This document shows positions 33,246 through 40,827 of a stretch of DNA of 56,361 nt, in pieces (within the stretch, counting starts at the first letter, position 1; each line of letters starts with the position of its first letter). The notes below the pieces were generated by a model, which was not told where the DNA came from, searched no databases, and saw only the letters and a list, made by a program, of their open reading frames with translations. Source of the stretch: a virus; the IMG/VR virus record IMGVR_UViG_3300025674_000049, positions 1 through 56,361 of that record; one strand, given 5' to 3'. The translations under genes were made by a program, and so were the position numbers.

Positions 33246-33733
33246 CCATCGCGCTCCCAGGTAACCAGCTCGAAGATCTTCTCCATTAAGCGTCCAGGAA
33301 TCGCCTCGGTGTCGGCCTCAGTCCAGTCGGAGAGCTTTTGCCAATCCTTCGTACGAGTGCCTGGACTTCCGAGTAATTTTGCTTCGCCGCGATACTGCAT
33401 GAAAAGCGTAACAAAAGCGATTTGCTGCTCTACTGCACCGACCGAATCACGCTGTAGCTCTTCAAGTTCGCTGGCATAATCGTACAGGAGCTCCTGATTC
33501 TCTTCATCAGAACTACCAAGAAGCTCAATTGCTTCTTTTGTTGTAATTTTCTTATCTTGTGCTATACGCTTAGCAAGTTTAAGCGAACGGAATGTCGATT
33601 TGGATTGTTTACGACCTATCGCTTCAATACCCTTAGCTTCACCCGGGACGAGGTCGTGATACACCGGAAACCGGAAAGGACCAATCTCGTGGTACTCCTC
33701 AGGTGAAAAGAGCAGAGACGCGTACTTAGACAT
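33197..33733 (-). CDS. Tail assembly chaperone G-like protein
   Basis: 178 aa, MSKYASLLFSPEEYHEIGPF. Helical and acidic towards the end (GWPKSEGNAPEPEEPS). Position immediately before the tape measure, overlap with a -1 frame ORF and the slippery heptamer identify it as the G-like chaperone rather than sequence similarity. It is the major, unshifted product. Its ATG overlaps the end of the small gene upstream by 8 nt. Confidence 0.75.
   Translation of the reverse strand: MSKYASLLFSPEEYHEIGPFRFPVYHDLVPGEAKGIEAIGRKQSKSTFRSLKLAKRIAQDKKITTKEAIELLGSSDEENQELLYDYASELEELQRDSVGAVEQQIAFVTLFMQYRGEAKLLGSPGTRTKDWQKLSDWTEADTEAIPGRLMEKIFELVTWERDGWPKSEGNAPEPEEPS
33224..33230 (-). promoter_or_regulatory. Canonical -1 frameshift heptamer GGGAAAC
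   Basis: Zero-frame codons GAG GGA AAC place the heptamer G GGA AAC on 33230-33224 (X XXY YYZ), 27 nt before the zero-frame stop. Sliding back one base enters the 32748 ORF (GGG AAA CGC). Lambda G/GT uses the related GGGAAAG. Confidence 0.85.
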
Positions 33734-33959
33734 GGACTAAAGGGAGATCGATGGACCACGACCTGAAAGGCTCGGGTTGATTAACGAGCTCGTCAGGCAA
33801 TTCAACCATAACGCTAGCAGTTTCATACGCTAGGCGTATAGACTTGAATGGGATCAGGGGTTCCAGGAACAGGGCGCCGCAGTGCAATGCGTCGTCTTGT
33901 TCTTGGCAATTCACCGCATACACCATGTGGGCGGCGTCCATCAGAAGGTCGTGTTGCAT
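33726..33959 (-). CDS. Small hypothetical protein (77 aa), tail region
   Basis: MQHDLLMDAAHMVYAVNCQE then DDALHCGALFLEPLIPFKSI and VELPDELVNQPEPFRSWSID. Two cysteines and a short beta-like segment; no known domain. Lies between the major tail protein terminator and the chaperone gene, so it is transcribed by read-through or from a promoter within 33960-34030 that I cannot define. Overlaps the chaperone ATG. Confidence 0.55.
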   Translation of the reverse strand: MQHDLLMDAAHMVYAVNCQEQDDALHCGALFLEPLIPFKSIRLAYETASVMVELPDELVNQPEPFRSWSIDLPLVHV

Positions 33960-33969
33960 CGGATTGCGT

Positions 33970-33998
33970 AAAAAAAAAAGCCCTGCAAAAGCAGGGCT
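33970..33998 (-). terminator. Rho-independent terminator after the major tail protein gene
   Basis: Stem AGCCCTGC/GCAGGGCT with loop TTTT on the minus strand (33998-33979), followed by ten T (33979-33970, first T within the stem end). A strong terminator right after the 34028-35047 gene, as expected for a highly expressed structural gene with partial read-through. Confidence 0.85.
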
Positions 33999-34027
33999 AA
34001 AGGATTGGCTCCTCCTCAGTCTGACGG

Positions 34028-35047
34028 TTAAGCGGTCTTGAAGAGGCTTGTGAAACCTTCAAGTGAGAAAAGCACACCAGATGCAGAAGGGTTACCGCTG
34101 CCATCGAGGGCCTGCTTGATGGCTCCGTCTGCCACACGGAGGCGGTAGATGGTGTCAGCAGCCAGGTCGGCAGTGGGGTTGATAGTGACCACGTTGCCCC
34201 CGACACCGCCCAAGGTGACAGTGGCAGGTGCAAGGACGCCGGTGTCTGCAACCTCGAGGCGGAAGCCACCTCCATCGGTTTGGCCCAGGTTGAGCTGCGC
34301 GAGAGCAGTCGCACCGTCGCTGGTGTAAGTGACAGTGAGGTTGTCGCCCACAGCGATCGAGTCCGCGTTAGCTGCGGGAACCACGGCGTAGCGGCGATCA
34401 CCGGAGCCGGCTGCAGTGAACAGCAAGCTGGACTGCACCCCACCAAAGGCGAGCTGCGTGGAGCCGGCGTCATAACGGCCAAATACTGGACGTCCTCGGG
34501 ACATTAGGTCAAAGGACACCTCAGTGAGACCTTCGGCTGTGAGGTTTTCGTTGTAATTCATCACCACGGCGTTGAAGCCGGTGAAGTCATACATGTAGTT
34601 GCCGGACTCACCGTAAGCCTGACCGAGCTCCTTCAGAAACTCGACGTAGATCTCGAAATCCTTGTTGTAGCGGGCTTTTTCGATGAGGCTGAAACCTTCT
34701 TCGTAAGCACCGCGGAACTGGGGACAGTTCTGGCCGGCAGGGGTTTCTGTGTTCTTCAGGAAGTAGGCAGTCACAGATGCCTGCACCGTGGAACTGGTGA
34801 TCAGCGAATCACCCCAGCCATCGTCACCCAGGAGACGGAACTCCTGGTTGTTGTCGTTGATGGCGAAGCTGGTGTTGCTCACACCTTGCATCTCGACGTA
34901 TCTCGAGCCTGCGTCAAGGGAGGGCAGGGTAATCAGGCCGGCGGTGTCGCGCGTAGCGAAATAACGGCAGGGTGGGGTCAGGTCCACGGCGCGGACAAGG
35001 GTCCGGTGAGCCTTGTGGAAAGACAGCCCGATGGCATAATCAGCCAT
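34028..35047 (-). CDS. Major tail tube protein with Ig-like C-terminal domain
   Basis: 339 aa, MADYAIGLSFHKAHRTLVRA. The N-terminal 200 residues show the tube pattern (VEMQGVSNTSFAINDNNQEF, FRLLGDDGWGDSLITSSTVQ, YEEGFSLIEKARYNKDFEIY, YDFTGFNAVVMNYNENL). The C-terminal 110 residues (PATVTLGGVGGNVVTINPTA then DTIYRLRVADGAIKQALDGS) are an SbsA/Big-like Ig fold, commonly added to tube proteins and exposed on the tail surface. Position between connectors and chaperones and its own strong terminator agree. Strong SD-like AGGAG lies before the ATG. Confidence 0.8.
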   Translation of the reverse strand: MADYAIGLSFHKAHRTLVRAVDLTPPCRYFATRDTAGLITLPSLDAGSRYVEMQGVSNTSFAINDNNQEFRLLGDDGWGDSLITSSTVQASVTAYFLKNTETPAGQNCPQFRGAYEEGFSLIEKARYNKDFEIYVEFLKELGQAYGESGNYMYDFTGFNAVVMNYNENLTAEGLTEVSFDLMSRGRPVFGRYDAGSTQLAFGGVQSSLLFTAAGSGDRRYAVVPAANADSIAVGDNLTVTYTSDGATALAQLNLGQTDGGGFRLEVADTGVLAPATVTLGGVGGNVVTINPTADLAADTIYRLRVADGAIKQALDGSGNPSASGVLFSLEGFTSLFKTA

Positions 35048-35059
35048 GGTTTGTACTCC

Positions 35060-35533
35060 TTAGGGGATCGGGGGGTTGAGAACGGGCCCAAGAATGGACA
35101 CCGTCAAGGCCTCATAGGTGGCCTCAGTCCGGGGCGTGGGGGTAGCACGGTCCCGGGGGAAAACGCGAGCCAAACGTCTGCTGATGTCCAGCAGGGTGGT
35201 TGCCATACGTGTTCCCTTTTGCGTGCCATAGTTGGTAAAACGAATCGGCCAGCGCTCGAAGGACACAACGGCTCCGACAGAGCCGGGTGAAGTGATCTCA
35301 GGCATGTCCGAAATCGTGCACTCGATACCGGTGACTACCCAGTCAGAAGGCACCATGTAGGCCCCAACGACGTAAACCGCTGGGATACGGGTGCCGTTAG
35401 GCAGTGAGTAGTACCCCGGCCAGTCAGCCTCAGGACGCAAAGTGGTTCCGTCGCTCTCGTAAAGGTTCAGGATGTAGCGCTCGATTGTCGTGCGTACATC
35501 TCGGACCTGAGGGCATGCGGTGCTGACAGTCAT
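35060..35533 (-). CDS. Tail terminator / tail-completion protein (157 aa)
   Basis: From ATG 35531-35533, preceded by AAGGAGG: MTVSTACPQVRDVRTTIERY. A longer frame to 35611 overlaps the upstream gene and is rejected. AVYVVGAYMVPSDWVVTGIE, FERWPIRFTNYGTQKGTRMA and LDISRRLARVFPRDRAT suggest the alpha/beta fold of phage tail terminators; the position next to the HK97 gp10-like gene and before the tube gene fits. Family assignment is by context. Confidence 0.6.
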   Translation of the reverse strand: MTVSTACPQVRDVRTTIERYILNLYESDGTTLRPEADWPGYYSLPNGTRIPAVYVVGAYMVPSDWVVTGIECTISDMPEITSPGSVGAVVSFERWPIRFTNYGTQKGTRMATTLLDISRRLARVFPRDRATPTPRTEATYEALTVSILGPVLNPPIP

Positions 35534-35901
35534 TGCTGCTGCCTCCTTAATGCCTCTTGTACGAAACGCTGAAACTGTGCGGGGGCTTCCTCCAGAGGAA
35601 CTTTCGTCCAAGGGCGCCCGGGGAACCGGAGCCCAGAAGTAGAGACTCCGCCCTCGTGGACTTGCGCGGCATACTCCACAGGCCAGGTGAACGTAATCGA
35701 GCCATCTGGATTGATGACGCGCGTCTGGCTGGCGCGGAGGCGGCCGGTGTCAACGATGTCCCGCACTTGTGGCGGGGTGGGGTAGTCCCACTTGGCGGCG
35801 GAAATCTCATCCGTGAAGCGGGTATCGAGCCAGCTAGCGAGCTGCTGCGTTGCCTGGGCAGCGGCAGCGCGAAGCTGGTTGTTGAGCGGACGCTTAGCCA
35901 T
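35530..35901 (-). CDS. HK97 gp10-like neck / head-tail joining protein
   Basis: 123 aa, MAKRPLNNQLRAAAAQATQQ. TGRLRASQTRVINPDGSITF then PVEYAAQVHEGGVSTSGLRF and PGRPW is the arrangement of gp10-like neck proteins (tGrLr.S......g......Ya..vheG....G..f.gRpw). Such proteins sit between the connector and tail terminator. Strong match by pattern; overlaps both neighbours. Confidence 0.75.
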   Translation of the reverse strand: MAKRPLNNQLRAAAAQATQQLASWLDTRFTDEISAAKWDYPTPPQVRDIVDTGRLRASQTRVINPDGSITFTWPVEYAAQVHEGGVSTSGLRFPGRPWTKVPLEEAPAQFQRFVQEALRRQQQ

Positions 35902-36298
35902 TGTTCGGACCTCCGATTACACGAAATGTGCCTTGAATGGATTGCCGAATGTCCTGATAAGCAGCGTTATCCATATTGAGCTCAAAAACGAGCTCAAAAC
36001 GGCCGTGATAGCCGTTAATGACGGCTTCAGCTTGACTGCCATTGGTAATCCGCGTGTCTAAACGCGCAGGACTTAATAACCGACCACTGCAGTTGTAACT
36101 AGAGTTGTCAGCACCTGACTGCCCATTCCAAGAAGGAGCTTGAAGGTTTAGAGATGCCAGGTATTCGACAGTCTCAGACGTTTGAATCGTGTTTCCGGTA
36201 GCTGGATCCACGCTGATCTGAGTCCCACCGACCTCGAAAGCCAGCTGAGCATTCCCCCAAGGGGCGTAGTTGGCGATAGTGGTGGCGGAAATAGCCAT
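35894..36298 (-). CDS. Head-tail connector region protein (134 aa)
   Basis: MAISATTIANYAPWGNAQLA is followed by EVGGTQISVDPATGNTIQTS and YHGRFELVFELNMDNAAYQD. Beta-rich, no known domain. Position between the DUF4054-like adaptor and the gp10-like neck protein suggests the head-closure/stopper role, which is inferred from gene order only. Confidence 0.6.
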   Translation of the reverse strand: MAISATTIANYAPWGNAQLAFEVGGTQISVDPATGNTIQTSETVEYLASLNLQAPSWNGQSGADNSSYNCSGRLLSPARLDTRITNGSQAEAVINGYHGRFELVFELNMDNAAYQDIRQSIQGTFRVIGGPNNG

Positions 36299-36300
36299 GG

Positions 36301-36609
36301 CTACAGCGCGAAGCCAGCTAAAGGCAATGTGTCTTTCAGCCGTTCATACTCCTGTCCATAAAGACTGGCGTTGAAACCGGTGCCTAAAGGTTGCCCTGAT
36401 TGACTGCCGACCTGAAGGCCGACTTGCATCACTCGGGTGGAGAGACTATGGGCCGCCAGATAGCTGACAGCCTCGGTGTGGACTTCACCCCATTGCGTTT
36501 CTGGGGTGGCACGCCCCGCCTCTGCGATCGCTCCCTCGACAATGGCGAGAGTGAGCTCCCCGAACTCGGGGAACCGAGTCAGAAAATCGCTTGAGGTGGG
36601 GACAGCCAT
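36301..36609 (-). CDS. DUF4054-like head-tail adaptor (102 aa)
   Basis: PTSSDFLTRFPEFGELTLAI then VEGAIAEAGRATPETQWGEV and AVSYLAAHSLSTRVMQVGLQ match DUF4054 (F...FPEF.......v...I..A......WG......A..YlaAH.L). The C-terminal GTGFNASLYGQEYERLKDTL with the Y-G--Y pattern also fits. DUF4054 proteins form the first connector ring under the portal. Overlaps the upstream gene by TGATG. Confidence 0.75.
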   Translation of the reverse strand: MAVPTSSDFLTRFPEFGELTLAIVEGAIAEAGRATPETQWGEVHTEAVSYLAAHSLSTRVMQVGLQVGSQSGQPLGTGFNASLYGQEYERLKDTLPLAGFAL

Positions 36610-37022
36610 CAGCCCTTACCTTCCGAAATGGCCGCAACGCGCTTGTTAATCGCGTTGAGGACGCGGATGCGTTGCTCACCTCCCTCCCAGCGGCGGAGCT
36701 GGGTAACGTCGAAGCTGTCCTCCACAAGACTCATGGCCTGAGTTACAGGCATGTCGGCAAGGGAGTCAGTTTCAGCTGTGGAAGCTGCAGCTACCACAGC
36801 TGTTTCCTCGTCCTCGATGCGGAGTGCACCGAGTTTGAGCAGGGACTTGACGTAATCGTAGTTCTTGATTTTCTCCCAAATGGCTTCGGGGAAATCACGA
36901 TTGACTCCAGACGTGACCTTGATGTTTGATGGCTGCCCCCTTTCTTCAATGAAAGAGAAGCCAATCGTGCACTCTTTGTCCATCGGAGGACTTTCGAGTT
37001 CAGGTCGATAAACGAGAATCAT
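36609..37022 (-). CDS. Head-region hypothetical protein (137 aa)
   Basis: Start set at ATG 37020-37022; a TTG at 37052 would overlap the capsid terminator. MILVYRPELESPPMDKECTI begins a beta strand-rich part; SLADMPVTQAMSLVEDSFDV and LRRWEGGEQRIRVLNAINKR form the C-terminal helices. Located just downstream of the capsid gene and before the connectors. Possibly a capsid accessory or connector component; family not recognised. Confidence 0.6.
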   Translation of the reverse strand: MILVYRPELESPPMDKECTIGFSFIEERGQPSNIKVTSGVNRDFPEAIWEKIKNYDYVKSLLKLGALRIEDEETAVVAAASTAETDSLADMPVTQAMSLVEDSFDVTQLRRWEGGEQRIRVLNAINKRVAAISEGKG

Positions 37023-37043
37023 TACTACAGAGGTGAAAGAGCC

Positions 37044-37064
37044 AAAAAGCAAGCATCAGCTTAC
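37044..37064 (-). terminator. Terminator after the major capsid gene
   Basis: Minus-strand stem GTAAGC/GCTTGC (one T-G pair) with loop TGAT at 37064-37049, followed by TTTTT (37048-37044). Weak to moderate, fitting partial termination after a highly expressed gene. Confidence 0.5.
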
Positions 37065-37073
37065 TGACCTTTA

Positions 37074-37991
37074 TCAGGCCTTTTCGAGCACAAGCGTGCT
37101 CTTAGGGTAGTAGAGGGACATGCCACCGATGCGGGCGTGGGCTGCCACGGTGAACTCAAGCTCCTGCCGCGCAGGGGGGAAGAACTCGAGAGGCTGCGGA
37201 ATGTGCAGCTGCAGCTTGTCAGGGCTGCGGTCGTAACAGATAATCCTGTCTTTCGACAGGAAACCACCGGACTTGGAAGCCTCGAGCTCGTTGATGGGCT
37301 CAATAGCGGTGATCATCGGGTTTGTACGCAGGAAGAACTCCATCACCGTGGTGTCGGAGGTGGTGCTGCGTGGGGTTGTAGAGATGACGCGATACACGTC
37401 GTAGGGCACCAACATCGTGTTGGGCATCTCCTTCATGTTGCTGTTCTGCACAAGACGAGTAGGAGTCTCGTTGAGCAGCTGCAGCATCTCATCGGTGGTG
37501 ATGTCAGCAGTGTCGAACCAATGGTCCGGCACAAGCTTGTCCACCTGATCGTTGTTGAAGAAGCCCTTCATGCCTGAAGGAGCCTCGCCGAAATAGGCGA
37601 TCTCTTGAACTTTCTCCTCGTAAGCACGCCGCACAGCGTTGGCGCGGCGTTGCTCGAGGTTCATGCCCGGCACCATGGCGGCGGCGCGGGTTTCCTGCAC
37701 GGTGTAGGCGAAAGAGCCACCGAGGGAGCGGATCGGGTGCGTGACCTCCTTACGGAGCACGTCTGCCCGAGGCAGATCCTTGGCTTTGTCGCCAATCACC
37801 TTCATCGAGCCTTGCTTGTCGAAGACGCGATAGGTGTAGGAATCAGCGCCATTGCCCACCTCGGATGAGACGGGGATGATCGCGCTGTATTTGATGTCGG
37901 CGTACTCAACCTCGAAGGTGCGAGCCAGGATGGTTTCCAGTTCGCGGGCGAGAAAGAGACCGACCTCGTCATTACGTATTTCTGAGGTCAT
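37074..37991 (-). CDS. Major capsid protein (DUF2184-like, HK97 fold)
   Basis: 305 aa. LARELETILARTFEVEYADI then KYSAIIPVSSEVGNGADSYT, YRVFDKQGSMKVIGDKAKDL, PIRSLGGSFAYTVQETRAAA and LEQRRANAVRRAYEEKVQEI are the conserved start of the DUF2184 group of capsid proteins; FHIP-type end LHIPQPLEFFPPARQELEFT and AAHARIGGMSLYYPKSTLVL complete it. The order protease-scaffold, decoration, capsid upstream supports it. No N-terminal delta domain is present, so the scaffold is supplied by the 38641-39906 product. Confidence 0.9.
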   Translation of the reverse strand: MTSEIRNDEVGLFLARELETILARTFEVEYADIKYSAIIPVSSEVGNGADSYTYRVFDKQGSMKVIGDKAKDLPRADVLRKEVTHPIRSLGGSFAYTVQETRAAAMVPGMNLEQRRANAVRRAYEEKVQEIAYFGEAPSGMKGFFNNDQVDKLVPDHWFDTADITTDEMLQLLNETPTRLVQNSNMKEMPNTMLVPYDVYRVISTTPRSTTSDTTVMEFFLRTNPMITAIEPINELEASKSGGFLSKDRIICYDRSPDKLQLHIPQPLEFFPPARQELEFTVAAHARIGGMSLYYPKSTLVLEKA

Positions 37992-38007
37992 TGGAGGGGC
38001 TCCGTGA

Positions 38008-38628
38008 TCAAGTGTCGGCGGTGAAAGTTACCCCGGGGATGTCAATCTCCAGGAGTACCAGACCTGCGCCACTGGTTTCAGATAGCCAACGAGCTCCGCC
38101 AGTGAGAGCGAAGGTCTTGGCGGCTACAGCAGTGGTTGCAAAGCGGCCCACATAAGCACCCGATACAGTGCTGTTGTGGTCTACGCCGTAGAAGCGCACT
38201 GCATCACCGAGGGCGATAGCTTCGGTGGCGTACACCCAGACAACACCTTTGGAAAGGACGTTGACGGTCTGGGTGTCGGGGTAGCCGATACGGGAGGAAC
38301 CATCAGCGATGATGTTGGTGGGGTTCGGGGTGTAAGAGGAAGAACCGCTCACGCCCTCGAAGGTCATGCCGTCAATGGCAAGGCCCACAACGCCGGTGCC
38401 GCTGGTGGCCAGGGCGACCGCGAACGGATCGTTCGAGGTGGGGGTGTTGTCGGTGGCAACCAGGGAGCCGAAAGGAATAGCGGCACCAGACTGGTTGTAG
38501 TAGCTGCGGGACACATAAGCCTGCAGATCAGCAATCATGCCTTCGTGACCAGCGGTCAACTCGAGCGGATAGCTGCCTTGAGCACCAGAAGGACTGGTGA
38601 CAGTGGTAGGGGTGAAAGTTACGGCCAT
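38008..38628 (-). CDS. Head decoration / structural cement protein (206 aa)
   Basis: MAVTFTPTTVTSPSGAQGSY then GMIADLQAYVSRSYYNQSGA and IPFGSLVATDNTPTSNDPFA, VVWVYATEAIALGDAVRFYG, and the closing LVLLEIDIPGVTF. The pattern 'v.Sr.y.n.sgaaIpfG..v...........Gi....v......g....G..v.v....ai..Gd.vr' is that of phage cement proteins lying just before DUF2184 capsid genes. It likely binds capsomer surfaces and stabilises the head. Confidence 0.75.
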   Translation of the reverse strand: MAVTFTPTTVTSPSGAQGSYPLELTAGHEGMIADLQAYVSRSYYNQSGAAIPFGSLVATDNTPTSNDPFAVALATSGTGVVGLAIDGMTFEGVSGSSSYTPNPTNIIADGSSRIGYPDTQTVNVLSKGVVWVYATEAIALGDAVRFYGVDHNSTVSGAYVGRFATTAVAAKTFALTGGARWLSETSGAGLVLLEIDIPGVTFTADT

Positions 38629-38640
38629 TGAAGGGACTCC

Positions 38641-39906
38641 TTACTTGGTGGCGGTGAGGGGACGTTTCCAAGCCTCAGCCTGCTTGGCCTGGTAGGCAGA
38701 AACAGGGCTGGTGGCACCGCGACCGGCACCTTTCAGTGCGTCACGAAGAGCGTTGGTGCTGTCTTCGCGGTCAGCGGAGTCCTGATTGATGGTTTCGCTC
38801 TCGGAGTCCTCTTCCTCCTCGTCGACTTCCTCTTCAGAATCAACGCGAGCAGCGAGGATGCCTTCGACCACACCTTGGATGTAGGCGGGCTCGGCGTCTT
38901 CGCGAGGTGCGGAACCGGTCAGGTTCTCGTAAGCCTGGGTGTAGAGCGTGGCGTCGTCGATGCCGTCGAACTTGAAGTCCTCGGCAAAAGCAGGTGCCAA
39001 ATGCTGCAGGGTATCCAGGCGCTGCGCGACGAGCTGGTCGAGCTCGGCGGTATCGATGCGCGGGGTGTCGGAAGACTCGAGCTCTTCTTCAAGAGCGTCG
39101 GCACGACCTTCGGCGGCTTCTTTTTCGAGGGCCAGGGAATCGAAGTCGGCCTGCAGAGAATCAAGCTTGTTGGAAAGCTCATCTCGCTCGGTGGCGAGAG
39201 CCTCCAGCTGGCGCCCCATGTCCCGGGAGTAGGACTGGACCGCACTAGCTGTTTCTGCGGGCAAATCGATCTCCAGGCCGTCGAGTTTGACGGTTGCCAT
39301 AACGGGAGATGCAGTTGAACTGGACTGGGGCGCCATTTCTTGCTCGGCCGGGCTGGCTACAGCATCGGCTGCATCCATACGATCAAGCAAGAGTCGAACC
39401 TCCGGGCCAGCCCGGCCGCGGGGGACGATGGCGATGTGGTTCACACGGATGTTGCGCTGAACGCCGGCGTACTCTTCGCCCTCGGGAGTAACTCCGGGGG
39501 TTGGGTCGAAATCGACCTTGTAACCGGCGGATACCTCGCTGGCATCATTTCTCTTGATCTTTTCGATTGCATCGTCGTCTGTGACAACGAGCGCAACTTC
39601 TACAAAACCATCGTTGTACCTAACTTGACTACCGGAATAGCCAGTTTGGAACTTCTTAGTGTTTAGAGAATCGAGAAGAACAGGAGGGTGACCCCACGTT
39701 ACGGGTTTCATCCCGAACGTAGATAAAGAATCCGGGTTACTGACCTCTTCAGGAGGTCGGTACTCGCGGACCTGGGAACCATCAGCACGACGATATAGCT
39801 GCGTGCCTGCACGGGCGGCGCGGCACCACACTCGGAGATAACCCTCCGATGTGGTCTCGCTTCCCGTTATGGGCGCAAAATCATATCGGGTTACTGATGT
39901 TTCCAT
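38641..39906 (-). CDS. Capsid maturation protease-scaffold fusion (DUF2213-like)
   Basis: 421 aa. The N-terminal 180 residues, with YDFAPITGSETTSEGYLRVW, KPVTWGHPPVLLDSLN, DASEVSAGYKVDFDPTPGVT and NIRVNHIAIVPRGRAGPEVR, follow DUF2213, a phage prohead protease family; the conserved SAGY and NHIA(I/L)VxxGRAG blocks should carry the catalytic residues. The rest (210-345) is coiled coil (MGRQLEALATERDELSNKLD) and a very acidic stretch, typical of scaffold. A fused protease-scaffold would direct and then clear prohead assembly. The ATG overlaps the divergent repressor-like gene. Confidence 0.8.
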   Translation of the reverse strand: METSVTRYDFAPITGSETTSEGYLRVWCRAARAGTQLYRRADGSQVREYRPPEEVSNPDSLSTFGMKPVTWGHPPVLLDSLNTKKFQTGYSGSQVRYNDGFVEVALVVTDDDAIEKIKRNDASEVSAGYKVDFDPTPGVTPEGEEYAGVQRNIRVNHIAIVPRGRAGPEVRLLLDRMDAADAVASPAEQEMAPQSSSTASPVMATVKLDGLEIDLPAETASAVQSYSRDMGRQLEALATERDELSNKLDSLQADFDSLALEKEAAEGRADALEEELESSDTPRIDTAELDQLVAQRLDTLQHLAPAFAEDFKFDGIDDATLYTQAYENLTGSAPREDAEPAYIQGVVEGILAARVDSEEEVDEEEEDSESETINQDSADREDSTNALRDALKGAGRGATSPVSAYQAKQAEAWKRPLTATK

Positions 39907-40184
39907 GCGTTAAATCTTACCTGTTACTGTCAAATTTGGTAGCTTTATACGAAGAACGGCTATCGCAGTTGGCAATTCACAGGCAGTTGACGCTGTGCCG
40001 GCGCATCCGAGCGCTGCGGGAATATAATAAGTTCACGCAGGCGGAAATTGCAGAAAGACTGGGTGTTAGTCAGGCTGCGTATTCGCGGTTGGAAAAGGGG
40101 GAGATAGAGATTTCGATTATGAAGCTAATAGCATTGAGTGAAATTTACGATATTAGGTTGCAGGAGTTGGTTAAAGGTATCTAG
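39897..40184 (+). CDS. XRE-family HTH repressor-like protein on the opposite strand
   Basis: 95 aa from ATG 39897; an ATG at 39849 would start deep inside the protease gene. The HTH is classic: RRIRALREYNKFTQAEIAER then LGVSQAAYSRLEKGEIEISI, MKLIALSEIYDIRLQELVKG. The N-terminal YLLLSNLVALYEERLSQLAI is an extra helix. It is the only plus-strand gene inside the head operon, divergent from the protease gene with overlapping starts, so it may repress its own and the head operon promoter. Could equally be an orphan moron gene. Confidence 0.8.
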   Translation: MFPCVKSYLLLSNLVALYEERLSQLAIHRQLTLCRRIRALREYNKFTQAEIAERLGVSQAAYSRLEKGEIEISIMKLIALSEIYDIRLQELVKGI

Positions 40185-40189
40185 CTAGA

Positions 40190-40306
40190 GCTTGGATGGC
40201 GGTGTGTCGGAGCCGGTGAAAGCACCAAGCGGTCGGTCAATGGGGATTCCAGCTTGTGCCCCCGTGCCTAGCCACTGCAACTTCCGTGCTTAAGGCTGCA
40301 CCGACC
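40190..40306 (+). ncRNA. Candidate structured RNA after the repressor-like gene
   Basis: Stem 1: GCTTGG (40190-40195)/CCAAGC (40225-40230), directly followed by stem 2: GGTCGGT (40231-40237)/ACCGACC (40300-40306). Stem 2 encloses GGGG/CCCC (40242-40245/40259-40262) and AGCC/GGCT (40270-40273/40294-40297), a three-way junction. GGTG/CACC (40215-40226) competes with stem 1. A flanking T-G pair (40269/40298) slightly favours the plus strand. No ORF explains this stretch. Could be the repressor mRNA 3' end, or if minus strand, a leader element of the head operon. Confidence 0.3.
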
Positions 40307-40383
40307 AGGGACTGCATATGTCATGTAGTCACCGCTTCTTACGATTAGGTAGGATCAGGTCCATGATTCCCAAACAAGAGTCG

Positions 40384-40827
40384 TCACTCACCTCCGGGGA
40401 AAGGACGGTCGTATGCCGTAATTTCAGCAGGCCGTGAAGCAGCAAGTAGTTCCATGCTCACTAACAACGCAAGACCATCAGCAACACGTTGATCGTCAAG
40501 TGCAACTTTCTCAGCTGCTGTTAGTTCATCAAGTAATGCTTTGACTGCATTAGCTGCTGCGTTCTGCGCTTCAGAAGCTGCAAGAACATCTGCATATTCA
40601 GCTGGTGTGAATCGAGCAAAGAATCCTGCACTGGTAACAACACCGTAGCTGTTGGCATCGGCAAAGCGATGACCTTCTGTGGTTAGGAGTCGTTCAGCGT
40701 AGGCTTCTGGTGACATGCCAGCAGAATTGGCGGCAAAAATCAACCCGTCAATAGCGCGGGTGTTGGTCAGTGTGACAGAAAGCGTATTCATGGCTAAATC
40801 GGAAGAGGAATTTGAAGAGGATGTCAT
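40384..40827 (-). CDS. Virion-region hypothetical protein (147 aa)
   Basis: MTSSSNSSSDLAMNTLSVTL then DGLIFAANSAGMSPEAYAER, VVTSAGFFARFTPAEYADVL and a long alanine-rich helix. Coupled to the fibre-like gene upstream by an ATGA-type overlap. Small helical proteins of this composition (LTNxRAIDGLxFAANxAG) follow fibre genes in several phages I recall, but no function is known to me. Confidence 0.6.
   Translation of the reverse strand: MTSSSNSSSDLAMNTLSVTLTNTRAIDGLIFAANSAGMSPEAYAERLLTTEGHRFADANSYGVVTSAGFFARFTPAEYADVLAASEAQNAAANAVKALLDELTAAEKVALDDQRVADGLALLVSMELLAASRPAEITAYDRPFPGGE

Noticed and set aside
40190-40306. Cobalamin riboswitch, suggested by a GCCACTG string
   Set aside because: Other conserved B12 boxes are absent and no transport or cobalamin gene follows; only a generic stem arrangement is claimed.
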